A stretch of 64,000 bases of DNA, from NCBI RefSeq assembly GCF_024807615.1, contig NZ_JANUCJ010000001.1, positions 372,001 to 436,000 of the forward strand, read 5' to 3'. This document shows, in pieces, positions 8,559 through 19,100 of this stretch. A program made the translations under genes and the position numbers. Each line of letters begins with the position of its first letter. Position 1 is the stretch's first letter. The stretch is from Tsukamurella ocularis. Its GTDB lineage: Bacteria > Actinomycetota > Actinomycetes > Mycobacteriales > Mycobacteriaceae. Under the pieces are notes generated by a model. That model was not told the origin of the DNA, searched no databases, and saw nothing but the letters and a program-made list of their open reading frames with translations.

Positions 8559-9847
8559 GCTCCCTTCGCGGCGGTGGTCAGGCGGGTGTCGGCGGCGAGT
8601 CCGTCGAGGATCTCGCCGGCTCGGACGGCGACGTTCGACAGGAGCGTCGAGCCGAGGCCGTGGGTGGATTCGGTGGCGCCCTGGACGTACAGGCCGTCGA
8701 GCGGCTCTCCGTCGAGGGCGAGCACGTAGTCGCGGCCGACCTGCATGCGTTCGGGCGCGACGTCCCACCCTGCGAGCACGTCCGAGACGCCGATCGACCG
8801 GAAGCCGGTGGCGCACACCACGGCCGAGTAGTCCTGCCCGGTCGTCGCGTCGGCGATCCGGTCGCGCAGGGTGACCCGCACACCGGTGTCGGAGGCGACC
8901 GCCGAGGTCACGACCGTGGCGGGGCGCATCAATAGCCGGCGATGCCCGGAAACCTTCTCCTGATACTCGACGGCGTAGAGCTCGTTGATCAGCTCGAGGT
9001 CGACGCAGCCGTAGTTGGTGGTCGCGTGCCGCGCCATCAGTTCACTGCGCACCTCGACGGGAGCGGCGTAGAAGTCGTCGACGGCGGCGGGGTCGAAGAC
9101 CTTGTTGGCGTAGGGGCTGTCGTCGGCGGGCTGGAAGCCGTAGGAGTTGAAAACGCTCTCCACCACGGCGTTCGGGTAGCTCCGGTGCAGGAACTGTGCG
9201 ACCTCCGCGGCGCTCTGCCCGCCACCCACGACGAGGAATCGGTGCGGCGCCTCGGGATCCAGGTCGGCAGCGGCGAGATGATCGAGCAGCCGATGATTGT
9301 GGAACAGGCGCGGTCCGGCGGTGGCCCACTCGGGCAGCCGCTCGCGCAGCCCCGTCGCCACGACCACGGACCGGGCGCGCAGAGCTCCGTCACCGTCGGG
9401 CCCCGTGTACCGGACGAGCCAGCGCGCACCGTCGAGCGCCTCGTCGAGGCGCTCGACGGCGGTCACCGTCGTGCTGTAGTCGATCCGGGCGGAGACGTTC
9501 TCGGCCACCCAGGACAGGTAGTCGGTGAACTCGACGCGGGTCGGGAAGAAGGTCTGGTGGTTGATGAAGTCGACGAGCCGGCCGCGGGCCTCGAGGTAGC
9601 TCAGGAAGGTGAACGGGCTGCGCGGGTTGCGGAGCGTCACCAGGTCCTTGAGGAAGGCGATCTGCATGGTGGCGCCGTCGAGGAGCATGCCCGGGTGCCA
9701 GGCGAAGGCGGGCTTGCGCTCGAGGATGGTCATCTCGAGGGGCGGCAGGCCCGTGCGGTTCCGCTCGTCGAGAGCCGCGGCGAGCCCCAGATTCGACGGT
9801 CCGGCCCCGATCCCGACCACGTCGGCGATCGCGTGCTGCTGTCCCAT
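8555..9847 (-). CDS. L-ornithine N5-monooxygenase
   Basis: Protein of 430 aa of the SidA/PvdA/IucD flavoprotein family. It hydroxylates the side-chain amine of ornithine (lysine is less likely) for a hydroxamate ligand. The N-terminal FAD motif GIGAGPSNLGLA, the NADPH motif VVGGGQSAAEVA (about residue 200) and the C-terminal ATGFRS motif are visible. It is the first gene of the minus-strand operon and lies directly behind an iron box. Ornithine is preferred because of the coupled formyltransferase. Confidence 0.92.
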   Translation of the reverse strand: MGQQHAIADVVGIGAGPSNLGLAAALDERNRTGLPPLEMTILERKPAFAWHPGMLLDGATMQIAFLKDLVTLRNPRSPFTFLSYLEARGRLVDFINHQTFFPTRVEFTDYLSWVAENVSARIDYSTTVTAVERLDEALDGARWLVRYTGPDGDGALRARSVVVATGLRERLPEWATAGPRLFHNHRLLDHLAAADLDPEAPHRFLVVGGGQSAAEVAQFLHRSYPNAVVESVFNSYGFQPADDSPYANKVFDPAAVDDFYAAPVEVRSELMARHATTNYGCVDLELINELYAVEYQEKVSGHRRLLMRPATVVTSAVASDTGVRVTLRDRIADATTGQDYSAVVCATGFRSIGVSDVLAGWDVAPERMQVGRDYVLALDGEPLDGLYVQGATESTHGLGSTLLSNVAVRAGEILDGLAADTRLTTAAKGA

Positions 9848-9871
9848 GTATCTCCCTCATCGATTACCTAG

Positions 9872-9890
9872 ATAGGATAGGCATACCTGA
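9872..9890. promoter_or_regulatory. IdeR/DtxR-type iron box 1
   Basis: The 19-mer ATAGGATAGGCATACCTGA matches 14 of 19 positions of the IdeR consensus TTAGGTTAGGCTAACCTAA as I know it. It lies between the divergent ornithine monooxygenase operon and the binding-protein gene, so it can repress both when iron is plentiful. Confidence 0.8.
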
Positions 9891-9963
9891 AAGTAGAGAC
9901 CATTCGCCAGTCGTGCGAACGTCTGTGTCCATCGCCACAGGCCACCGTCGAAGAGGAGAAACC

Positions 9964-11001
9964 GTGTTCGGGTCATCCCGCATCACTCGTACCGTCCTAG
10001 CCCTTGCCGCCGCTACCGCCCTGGTCACGAGCACCGCGGCGTGCGGTTCCGCCTCGTCCGGAGGCGGCGAGCACGCGCAGCACGATGCGGGCTTCCCCGT
10101 GTCGATCACGTCCGCACTCGGCACCACCGAGATCAAGGCCCGCCCGGAGCGCGTGGTCACCCTCGGGTGGGGCAGCACCGAGGCCGCGATCGCCCTGGGC
10201 GTGCCGCCCGCGGGCATGCGCGACATGTCGTCGGAGCTCGGCAAGGACGCCGGCGGGATCATGCCCTGGGTGCAGGAGAAGCTCGGCGACGCGAAGCCTG
10301 TGCTGCTTCCCGAATCGAGCAAGTCGCTGCCGCTCGAGCAGATCGCCGCCCTCAAGCCCGACGTGATTCTGTCGGTGCAGGCCGGTCTCACCGCGGACCA
10401 ATACGCACAGCTGAGCAAGATCGCGCCCACCGTCGCGCAGCCCGGCCGCAATTGGCAGACCTCATGGCAGGACCAGACCACGCTCGTCGGCAAGGCGCTG
10501 GGGCGCGAGGCGGAGGCGAAGACGCTGATCGCGGACACCGACAAGCGCATCGCCGCGGTCAAGGCCGCGCATCCGGAGTTCGCCGGGAAGACCGTGGCGG
10601 CCGCCAGCGGCACCACCCCCGAGAGCCTCAACTTCTACTTCGACACCGATCCGCGGGTGATGCTGCTGCAGAGCTTCGGCTTCACCGTGCTGCCCGAGCT
10701 GACCGCCCTGCGCGAGGCCACGCCTCCCGGCAAGTTCGCCGCGCCGGTCAGCTGGGAGAACGTGCCCAAGTACAACGCCGACGTGCTCACCTCGTGGTAC
10801 CTCGACCCCGCCCAGCGCGCGGCCACCGAGGCCAACCCGTCGTTCGCGAGCCTGAAGGCCGTGCAGCGCAAGTCGTACGTGGCCCTGACCGATCCGCCGC
10901 TCGTCTACGCGGTCAGCTCGCCCAACGTGCTCGACCTGCCGTGGCTCCTCGACCGCTACGTGCCGACGCTCTCGGCGGCGGCGAAGAACGTCGCGGGCTG
11001 A
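9964..11001 (+). CDS. Siderophore-binding lipoprotein (FecB/FepB family)
   Basis: Protein of 345 aa with a lipoprotein signal (cleavage before the Cys of TSTAAC, about residue 27) and a periplasmic-binding fold: RVVTLGWGSTEAAIALG near the N-terminus and KPDVIL in the middle. It captures a ferric siderophore outside the membrane for an ABC importer. The GTG start is chosen because a strong ribosome binding site (AAGAGGAGAA) lies just upstream. No FecCD-type permease or ATPase accompanies it in this locus, so its partner must be elsewhere or be the ABC pair at 28-3512. Confidence 0.85.
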   Translation: MFGSSRITRTVLALAAATALVTSTAACGSASSGGGEHAQHDAGFPVSITSALGTTEIKARPERVVTLGWGSTEAAIALGVPPAGMRDMSSELGKDAGGIMPWVQEKLGDAKPVLLPESSKSLPLEQIAALKPDVILSVQAGLTADQYAQLSKIAPTVAQPGRNWQTSWQDQTTLVGKALGREAEAKTLIADTDKRIAAVKAAHPEFAGKTVAAASGTTPESLNFYFDTDPRVMLLQSFGFTVLPELTALREATPPGKFAAPVSWENVPKYNADVLTSWYLDPAQRAATEANPSFASLKAVQRKSYVALTDPPLVYAVSSPNVLDLPWLLDRYVPTLSAAAKNVAG

Positions 11002-11010
11002 CCCGGCGCC

Positions 11011-11040
11011 GCGCCGCCGGGCACCGTCGCCCGGCGGCGC
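11011..11040. terminator. Bidirectional hairpin between convergent genes
   Basis: A perfect 12-bp inverted repeat (GCGCCGCCGGGC / GCCCGGCGGCGC) with a 6-base loop lies between the ends of the binding-protein gene (+) and the siderophore-interacting protein gene (-). Confidence 0.7.
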
Positions 11041-11047
11041 CACGGGG

Positions 11048-11944
11048 CTACAGCCCCGCTGCCTCGAGCGCCTGCTCGTAGAGGTCGGTCGCCTCGTCGC
11101 GGGACTTGCCCGCGGCGAGGGCGTCCGCGAAGACCGCACGCAGCTTCTCCTCCCCCGCGGCCTCGAACCGCTTGGTCCAGGCCTCGGCATCGTGCCGCCA
11201 GTAGCCGACGACGTCGGCGCGGTCCCGAGCCCAGCCGAGTCCGCGCACGTGCTTCTTCGCGGCGCGCGTGTCCGCCGCCTCCCCGGCCAGCCACAGGTAG
11301 CCGTCGGCCGGCAGGTCGACGGTGCGCAGCACCTCCGGCAGGCGGCTGGGCGCCGCACCGTTGCCGGTGCCGACGACCTCGATCACCTCGGTGCCGGGCC
11401 TATCCGGAAGGTAGGCGATCTCGCTGCGGTCGAGGACCTCGGCGATCACGGTGACGTCGACGCCGGCAGGGGTCTCCTCCAGGATGCGGGCGAGCGCGGG
11501 CAGCGCAGCGAGGTCTCCCGCGAGGACGTGCCGGGAGGCGTCCTGGGCGGGTTCGTACCAGGAGCGGGGGCCGGCGGCCAGGAGCCGCCAACCGGGGCGC
11601 GCGGCACGGAACCAGTCGATCGCGGGCCCGTGGCCGTGCTCGGCGACGTCGACGAGCATGCGACGGGTCTCGGCGTCGTAGGCACGCACCGAGTAGTTCC
11701 GATGGCCGAGGCTGCGCTCGGGATCGGCGATCTCCCAGCCCCCGAGGGCGGCCGGATCGTCCGAGGGCCGGGCACTGAGCTCGGTGCCGTCGGGCGAGAA
11801 GTAGAAGGCGATGGACTCGTCACCGGGCGCGATGGGGACGTAGCCCCCGGCAGTGCCGCCGCCCACCTCGAACTCGAGACGCAGCAGGTTCTCCGCGACC
11901 TGCGCGGTCGCGGTGAGGGTCAGGACGAAATCGTTCCACTTCAT
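11048..11944 (-). CDS. Siderophore-interacting protein (FAD ferric-siderophore reductase)
   Basis: Protein of 298 aa of the SIP/ViuB family, which reduces ferric siderophores in the cytoplasm to release iron. The flavin-binding RNYSVR motif (about residue 82) sits before a C-terminal NAD(P)H-binding domain containing GDLAALPALARIL and WLAGEAADTRA, followed by VVGYWRHD. A C-terminal extension of about 40 aa is rich in Ala and Glu. It starts 3 bp after the acyltransferase stop and belongs to the same iron-box-controlled minus-strand unit. Confidence 0.9.
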   Translation of the reverse strand: MKWNDFVLTLTATAQVAENLLRLEFEVGGGTAGGYVPIAPGDESIAFYFSPDGTELSARPSDDPAALGGWEIADPERSLGHRNYSVRAYDAETRRMLVDVAEHGHGPAIDWFRAARPGWRLLAAGPRSWYEPAQDASRHVLAGDLAALPALARILEETPAGVDVTVIAEVLDRSEIAYLPDRPGTEVIEVVGTGNGAAPSRLPEVLRTVDLPADGYLWLAGEAADTRAAKKHVRGLGWARDRADVVGYWRHDAEAWTKRFEAAGEEKLRAVFADALAAGKSRDEATDLYEQALEAAGL

Positions 11945-11947
11945 GGA

Positions 11948-12568
11948 TCACTCCGATATGTCGGGCCGCGGCGCGAAATGCGCCCGCTCCGCGGCGAACA
12001 GGACGGCGGTCTTGTGCGGGAGCTCGACGACGCCGAGGCGAGTCAGGCCCAGCGCGGCGCCCACGCCGACGGCGGCGGTGTTCCGCGCATCGGGTTCGGT
12101 GAGCATCCGCCGGCAGCGGCGCTCGGCACGGAAACCCGCGTCGATGAGCGCCGCGCCGATTCGGGCGCCCCAACCGTTGCCACGGTGAGCGGGCGAGCCG
12201 ATAGCAAGGTGCACGCCCACGTCGTACGGGTCGGACTGGTAGCACCGTGCCACCACGTCGGCGTGGGCGCGGTACAGCTCCACGTAGGCGATGTCGGCGC
12301 CGCCGTGCGCGACGATCGCGGGAGCCGTGTGACCGCCGTCGAGCTGCTCGATCAGGTGGGTGCGCCAGCGCTCGCGGGGCCACGCCTGTCCCCACGCTGC
12401 GGCCACCGCAGGCGTGTTCATCCATGCGTGCACGACGTCGAGATCGGCGGACTCGGGGTCGACGACGCGCAGGTCGAAGCCTGAAAGCCGGAGCCCTGCG
12501 AGGAAGTCGCCGATCGGCGGATGCTCGCGGCCCTCGACGTGGCGGCCGACCGCGGCATGGTCCAGCAT
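11948..12568 (-). CDS. IucB/RhbD-like GNAT acyltransferase
   Basis: Protein of 206 aa resembling the siderophore acetyltransferases IucB, RhbD and MbtK (AlcB-like, acyl-CoA dependent). Typical segments are AYVELYRAHADVVARCY, YDVGVHLAIG and the acyl-CoA pocket region RGNGWGARIGAALIDAGF. These enzymes acylate N-hydroxylated side chains of lysine or ornithine. It is transcribed away from the carrier/NRPS genes from a shared iron-box promoter. Because a formyltransferase is also present, either two ligand variants are made or this enzyme acts on another amine. Confidence 0.82.
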   Translation of the reverse strand: MLDHAAVGRHVEGREHPPIGDFLAGLRLSGFDLRVVDPESADLDVVHAWMNTPAVAAAWGQAWPRERWRTHLIEQLDGGHTAPAIVAHGGADIAYVELYRAHADVVARCYQSDPYDVGVHLAIGSPAHRGNGWGARIGAALIDAGFRAERRCRRMLTEPDARNTAAVGVGAALGLTRLGVVELPHKTAVLFAAERAHFAPRPDISE

Positions 12569-12585
12569 GCACGCCCCCCTCTAGC

Positions 12586-12604
12586 GAAGTGTAGGCTTAC
12601 CTAC
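12586..12604. promoter_or_regulatory. IdeR/DtxR-type iron box 2
   Basis: The 19-mer GAAGTGTAGGCTTACCTAC matches 13 of 19 positions of the iron-box consensus, with a well-conserved core (TAGGCT-ACCTA). It sits between the acyltransferase/reductase unit (-) and the carrier-MbtH-NRPS operon (+). Confidence 0.75.
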
Positions 12605-12645
12605 CTGATTGCACCGCAGATTACCCCAAGGAGACGGTTTCCGAT

Positions 12646-12882
12646 ATGTCCACCTCCCCGCTGACAGCCGACCGCGTGCGCGCCGACGTCGCCGAGCTGC
12701 TGCAGGTCCCCGCGCAGTCGATCGCGGACGATGACAACCTCTTCGACCTGGGTCTGGATTCGGTCCGCGTGATGACGCTGATCCAGCGCTGGCGCGAGGC
12801 AGGTGCCGCCGAGCTCGAGTTCCCCGATCTCGCCGAGCAGCCGGAGCTCGCCCACTGGCAGCGGCTCGTGGTCGGCGGATGA
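12646..12882 (+). CDS. Free-standing aryl carrier protein
   Basis: Protein of 78 aa carrying one acyl/aryl carrier domain. The phosphopantetheine site is the Ser of [12 protein letters not shown] (about residue 38). It follows DDDNLFD and precedes the [20 protein letters not shown] helix, which is typical of EntB/DhbB carrier domains. It should receive 2,3-DHB from EntE and present it to the first condensation domain of the NRPS. Most EntB homologues have this domain fused, but here the isochorismatase lacks it. A ribosome binding site (AAGGAG) lies upstream, and the end overlaps the mbtH-like gene by ATGA. Confidence 0.88.
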   Translation: MSTSPLTADRVRADVAELLQVPAQSIADDDNLFDLGLDSVRVMTLIQRWREAGAAELEFPDLAEQPELAHWQRLVVGG

Positions 12883-13079
12883 ACCCGTTCGACGAGCCCG
12901 ACGCGAGCTTCCTCGTCCTCCGCAACCACCTCGAACAGCGCTCGCTGTGGCCCCGGTTCGCGGAGATTCCGGCGGGCTGGACCGTCGAGTTCGGCCCGTC
13001 CTCGCGCGAGGACTGCCGAACGCACATCGAAACCGCGTGGACGGATCTCCGCCCGCAGCGCGCCGACCTTCCCCGCTAG
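12879..13079 (+). CDS. MbtH-like NRPS accessory protein
   Basis: Protein of 66 aa of the MbtH family, small chaperone partners of NRPS adenylation domains. The signature tryptophans and motifs are visible ([36 protein letters not shown]). It lies between the carrier protein and the NRPS in one operon, overlapping the former by 4 bp. Confidence 0.95.
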   Translation: MNPFDEPDASFLVLRNHLEQRSLWPRFAEIPAGWTVEFGPSSREDCRTHIETAWTDLRPQRADLPR

Positions 13080-13105
13080 TCACCCACCGCCCAGGAGCCC
13101 CCGAC

Positions 13106-16100
13106 GTGACCCTCGCAGAGGCCGCCCCTTCCCCGGCATCGGCCACCACCGACGCGCCGACGCTGCTGCCGCTCACCGCAGCCCAGCACGGGATCTGGAA
13201 CGCGCAACAGCTGGAACCGGACTCGCCGTACTACGTCGTGGGCGACGTGCTGGAGATCGTCGGCGACCGCGCGGTCGACCTCGACGCCCTGCGCACGGCG
13301 ATCACGCGCACGGTCGCGGAGGCCAGCAGCCTCCGCCTGCGGGTGGTCGGGACCGAGGACGGCCCGCGGCAGTGGATCGACGACGGTGCCGCACCCGAGC
13401 CGGTCGTGGTCGACCTTCGTGGCGAGCCCGACCCGCGGGCAGCGGCGGAGGCCGCCGTCGCCGCGGAACGCGCGCGACTGGCAGCGCACTGCGCGGGGAT
13501 GACCGACCGCGACCTCTTCGCCTTCCGCATCCTGAGCCTGTCGGACACCGAGGTCTGGTACACCCAGCTGGGCCACCACCTGGTCTTCGACGGCTACTCC
13601 GCGGCGATGCTCTCCCGCCGCGCGGCGGCGCACTACACCGCCCTCGTGAACGGCTCGGAGCCGCCGAAGTCGCCGTTCGGGTCGTTCGCCGATTTCGTCG
13701 CCGCCGACCAGGAGTACCGCGCGAGCGAGCGACACGAGGCGGACCGCGCCTACTGGCGGGACGAGCTCACCCCGCTGCCCGAGGCGCCGGAACGCCCCGC
13801 CTTCGACGGCCCAGCGAGCGAGGTCCGTACCGCGCGGACGGAGCTGCCGGCCGAAGTCTTCGACGCCCTCCGCCGAGTCGCCGACGATTCCGGAACCACC
13901 TGGGGCGAGGCCCTCATCGCCTGCTACGCCGCCTTCCTGCACCGCTCGCTCGGCGAGTCCGACGTCGTCTTCGCCATGCCGCTCATGTGCCGCAGCGGCG
14001 GTGTCGCCCTGCGCACGCCGGCGATGGCGGTGAACGTGCTGCCCCTGCGCCTGCCGGTGCGTGCCGAGGACCGGCTGGCCGACCTCAGCGCCCGCGTCGC
14101 GGAGACCATGCGACGCATGCGCGCTCACCAGCGCTACCGCGGCGAGGACCTCCCCCGCGACCTGGGCTCCCCCACCGTCGGGGCACTGTTGCACGGACGG
14201 GGCATCAACCTCAAGGCGTTCGACCTCACCCTCGACTTCGCCGGCTCAGCCGGCACGATGCGCAACGTGGCGGGCGGGCCCCCTGAGGACTACGGGCTGA
14301 GCGTCATCCCCACCGGCAGCGGCGGACTCCTGGTGGGCTTCGAGGTCGACGCACGCTCCGCGACGCAGGAGCAGGTGCGGGGCCGGCTCGATGCCGTCGT
14401 CACGCTGATCACCGAGCTCGTCTCCCCCACTGCACCTGCGCTCGGCGAAGTGGAGCTGCTCCCCTCCGACGTGCGCGAGCAGCTGATCGACCGCTCTCGC
14501 ACACCGGAATCCGCGCATCCCGCACAGGACGTCCCGGCCGCGCTGGATGCCCAGGCCCGCCGTGATCCCGCTGCCCTCGCCCTTATCCACGGCGACGAGC
14601 GGCTCACCTTCGGCGAGCTCGCCGACCGGGTGCACCGCACCGCGCGGCTGATCCGCGCGGAGGGCGCGGGCGCCGACGACGTGGTCGCCCTGGCGTTGAC
14701 GCGCGGCGTGGACCTGGTGGTGGCGATCCTCGCAGTCCTCGACGCGGGCGCCGCCTACCAGTACCTCGACCCCGCACACCCCGCCGCTCGGCACGCGGAG
14801 TTGATCGCGGACTCACGACCGGCGCTGCTACTGGTCGGTTCCGATGCCACTGCGCCCGAGGGCGTCCCGTCGATCGCGCTCGACGCCCCGAGCGTCCGCA
14901 CGCGACTCGGCGCCTTCTCCAGCGACCCGCTCAGCGACTCGGAGCTCGCCGCGCCGCGGCACCCGGACCACCTCGCCTACGTCATCCACACCTCCGGTTC
15001 GACCGGTCGCCCGAAGGGCGTCGCGGCCCGAACCGGCGGGCTCACCAGCCTGCTGCGGCACCACCGCGCGACGCTGGTGGACCTCGCCGTCGCCGCGGAG
15101 CCGGATCGTCGGCTGCATTGCGCGCACACCTACTCCTTCTCCTTCGACGCCTCCCTCGACCAGCTGCTCTGGCTGCTGAGCGGGCATGCGCTGCACCTGT
15201 ACTCGACGGAGACCGCCCGCGACGCCGACGCGCTGCTGGCCGCGTACCGCGCTGAACGCATCGACGTCGTCGACACCACCCCGTCGATGGCGGCGCCACT
15301 CATCGACGGCGGGCTCCTCGACGGCGGGCACCGTCCGTCCCTGCTGATCCTCGGCGGCGAGGCGACCGGCCCCGCGCTGTGGCGCCGGATCGCGGCCACC
15401 GGGATCCCCACGGTCAACCTCTACGGCCCCACCGAGGCCGCCGTCGACGCGACCGCCGCCGTCGTGGCCGGGGAAACGCCCGTCATCGGACGGGCCGTTC
15501 CCGGCACCGCCGCGTACGCGCTCGACGGTGCGCTGCAGCCGGTCCGGGACGGCGAGATCGGCGAGCTCTACCTAGCCGGCCCGCACCTGGCACGCGGCTA
15601 CCTGAACCTGCCGGCGGCGACCGCCGAGCGGTTCGTCGCGGATCCGTTCGGCGAGCCCGGCTCGCGCATGTACCGCACTGGCGACCGCGTGCGATGGCAC
15701 CGCGATGCCGGCTACGAGTACCTGGGCCGCGGCGACGGCCAGGTGAAGATCCGCGGCTACCGGATCGAGTTGGCCGAGGTCGAGACCGCGCTCGCCGCCG
15801 TGGCAGGCGTGACCAGCGCCGCCGCTGTGGTGCGCACCGACGCCGGCCGGGACCGCCTCGTCGGCTACGTCACCGGCGCGGCGACCGCGGACGGCGTCCG
15901 CGCCGCGCTCGGCGAGGCAGTGCCCGACCACATGGTGCCCTCCGCCGTTGTCGTGCTGGACGAACTGCCGGTGACGATCAACGGCAAGCTCGACCGCGCA
16001 GCCCTGCCCGCGCCCGCCGTCCAGACCGCGGGCCGCGCGCCGCGGACCGACCGCGAACGACTGTTCTGCGCGGTGGTCGCGGCGGCGTTCGACGTCCCCG

Positions 16101-19100
16101 AGGTGAGCGTCGACGACGACTTCTTCAGCCTGGGCGGCGACAGTATCAGCGCCATCACGGTGTGCAGCGAGCTCCGGGCCCAGGGCCTTGACGTGCGACC
16201 GCGAGACTTCCTTTCCGGCAGTAGTTTCGCGACGTTGGCGGCCGGCGCCGCCGAGACCGCGACGCAGGACGAGAGCCCGGTCGCACCCGCGGAAGGCGAG
16301 TTCCCCGCGCCGCCGATCGTCGCCGCACTGTTCGATCTCAACCCGGATCCACGGGACATCGCGGGCTACGCGCAATGGATCGCCCCCGAGTTGCCCGCCG
16401 AGGCCACGCTCCAGACGGTCCGGACGGCGCTGCAGGCCGTCGTCGCCGCGCATCCCGCACTGCGGGTGCGCCTCTCGGGCCCCGCGATGCTCGCGATCGA
16501 CGAGACGGCCGCGCCCGTCGAGGTCACCGAGGGCGCCGGCACCGTCGAATCCGCAGCGGCCGAGCTCGCCGCGAGCCTGGATCCCACCGTCGGCGCGGTG
16601 CTGCGCGCGCGAATCGTGCGCGGCGACGACGCCCCGGACCGGCTGGTCCTGGTGATCCACCACCTCGCGGTCGACGGCGTCTCCTGGCGCGTTCTCCTGC
16701 AGGACCTGCCGCAGGCGCACCGTGAGGTAGCCGCGGGCCGCGCACCGACGGTCCGCGCCGAGGCGACGCCCTGGCGCGCGCACGCCCTCGCCCTCGCCGA
16801 GCAGGGCGAGAGCGGCACGTACCGAGAAGAATCCGATCACTGGCGCGCCGCACTCGACGATGCCGAGCGGCTCGGCGCGCGGACGCTCGACCCGGAAGTC
16901 GACCGGGTCGCTACCGCCGCGGTCACCCTCACCCGGACTGCCGCGGCCCTCGCCGAGCCGGTGACCTCGGGCCTGGCACGGGCGTACCGCGCCAACGCCG
17001 AGGAGACGCTCCTGGCGGCCCTCGCCCTGGCCCTCCGACTGAGGCGGCGGCGCGCCGGGCTCGCCCCGCGCACGGCCGCGACCGTCACCGTCGAGGGGCA
17101 CGGACGCGAACAGGTACTGCGCTCCGCGGATCTCGCGCGGACCGTCGGTTGGTTCACCGTGGAACACCCCGTGCGCCTGCCGGTCCCCGTGGACGACGCG
17201 GAGCTCGACGACGCCCTCGCCGGCGGCGACGCCGCCGGGCGGCTGGTCCGCGCCGTCAAGGAGGCCCGCCGCGGCGTGCCCGGGCACGGCATCGGCTACG
17301 GCGTCCTGCGGCACCTGGATCCCGAGGCGGGGCCGCTGGGGTCCGCGCCGGACGTGGTCTTCAACTACCTCGGCCGGTTCGCCGCTCCCGACGACGGCTG
17401 GCGACTCCCCGGCGACACCCCGTTCGCAGTGCTCGACCCGGCCGCGAAGGCGCTCGAGCAGGTGCTCGCCGTCAACTGCTTCGACGGCGCCGACGGGCTC
17501 ACCGTCGAATGGATCGCCGCGGGCGGCGTGTTGAACGCCGATGCGGTCGCCGAGCTGCAGGCCTGCTGGGCCGAGGCGGTGGGCGCGCTCTCCGCGCACG
17601 CCGCGCTGATCGGGCCCGACGGTGGCGGCCTCACCCCGTCGGACCTGCCACTCGTGACGTTGGACCAGGCCGATATCGACCTCCTCGAACTGGACGGCCC
17701 GATCGCCGACGTGCTGCCGGCGACCGCGCTGCAGGTCGGCCTCGCGTACCACTCGCAGGTGTTGGCCGAGGGCGAACCCGACGTCTACGTCGTGCAGGCC
17801 GCGACCTACCTCGACGGCCCCGTCGACCCCGAACGCATGGCGGCCGCCGCCGCGGAGCTGCTGCGCCGCGTGCCCTCGCTGCGCACCCGGCTCGGTTACA
17901 CCGCCTCGTCGGACGTGGTGCAGGTGATCCCGGAGACGGTGCTCCCCGACTTCACCTTCGTCGACGTCAGCGACCGCGACGATCCGGCGGCCGCGTTCGC
18001 CGGTGTCGCTGCTGCCGAGCGGGCGCGCCACTTCGATCCGTCGACCGCGCCCCTGATCCGCTTCCTGCTGTGCCGCACCGGTCCCGAGACCCACCGGCTG
18101 GCGCTCACCAACCACCACTCGCTGCTCGACGGCTGGTCCATGCCGATCGCCGGCCGCACGCTGCTCGCGATCTACGCCGAACTGGGCGGCGGCCCCACCG
18201 CACCGGCCTCGGCGCCGCTCGACGGCTACTACCGCTGGCGCGCCGACCGGGACCTCCCCGCCGCACGGGCGGCGTGGGCAGAGGAGATGGCCGGGCTGGA
18301 CGCCCCGACGCTGCTGGCGCCCACCGGATCCGGCGCCGCCGATGCCGCGCCCGAACGGATCCTGGTCGAGCTCGACGACGACCTGACCCGCGGGCTCGCG
18401 GAGCTGGCGCGCTCGCGCGGCGTGACGCTGACCAGCGTTCTGCACACCGCGTGGGGACTGCTGCTGGGACGGCTCACCGGCCGGCGCGACGTGGTCTTCG
18501 GCTGCCCCGTCTCGGGCCGCCCCGTGGAGGTGCCCGACGTGGGCACGATGGTCGGGCAGCTCGGCGAGTCCATCGCGATCCGCGTGCGGGCGACGCCCGA
18601 ACAGCCGGTCGGCGAGGTCCTCGCGGACGTGCACCGCCGCGCGCTCGCACTCTCCGACCACCACCACCTGGGCCTGGTCGAGATCACCCGCGCCGCGGGC
18701 GTCGGCGAGCTCTTCGACACAATGGTCGTCACGGAGAACTTCCCGCTCTCGGACCGGAGCGTGCAGCCGGTCGAGCCCGGCCTCGACCTCACGGGCGTCG
18801 ACATCGCCGACGCCACGCACTACCCGCTCACCGTGGTCGCCCTCCCCGGGGAGCGACTGACCCTGGGCCTGAGCTACCGCACCGACGTGCTCACCGACGA
18901 GACCGTGCGCGCGCACGGCCGCTGGCTGACCGCGGTGCTGCGCGCCGTCGTCTCCGCGCCGGACACCCCGGTCGGGGCGATCGGGACGCTGCCTGCGGAC
19001 GAACGGGCCGCGATGCTGGCGCTGGGCGACGTACCGCTGCGCGGCGAGTACGGCCCGCTGCTCGAGGAGTTCGGCGCGCACGTGGCCGCGACGCCCGACC

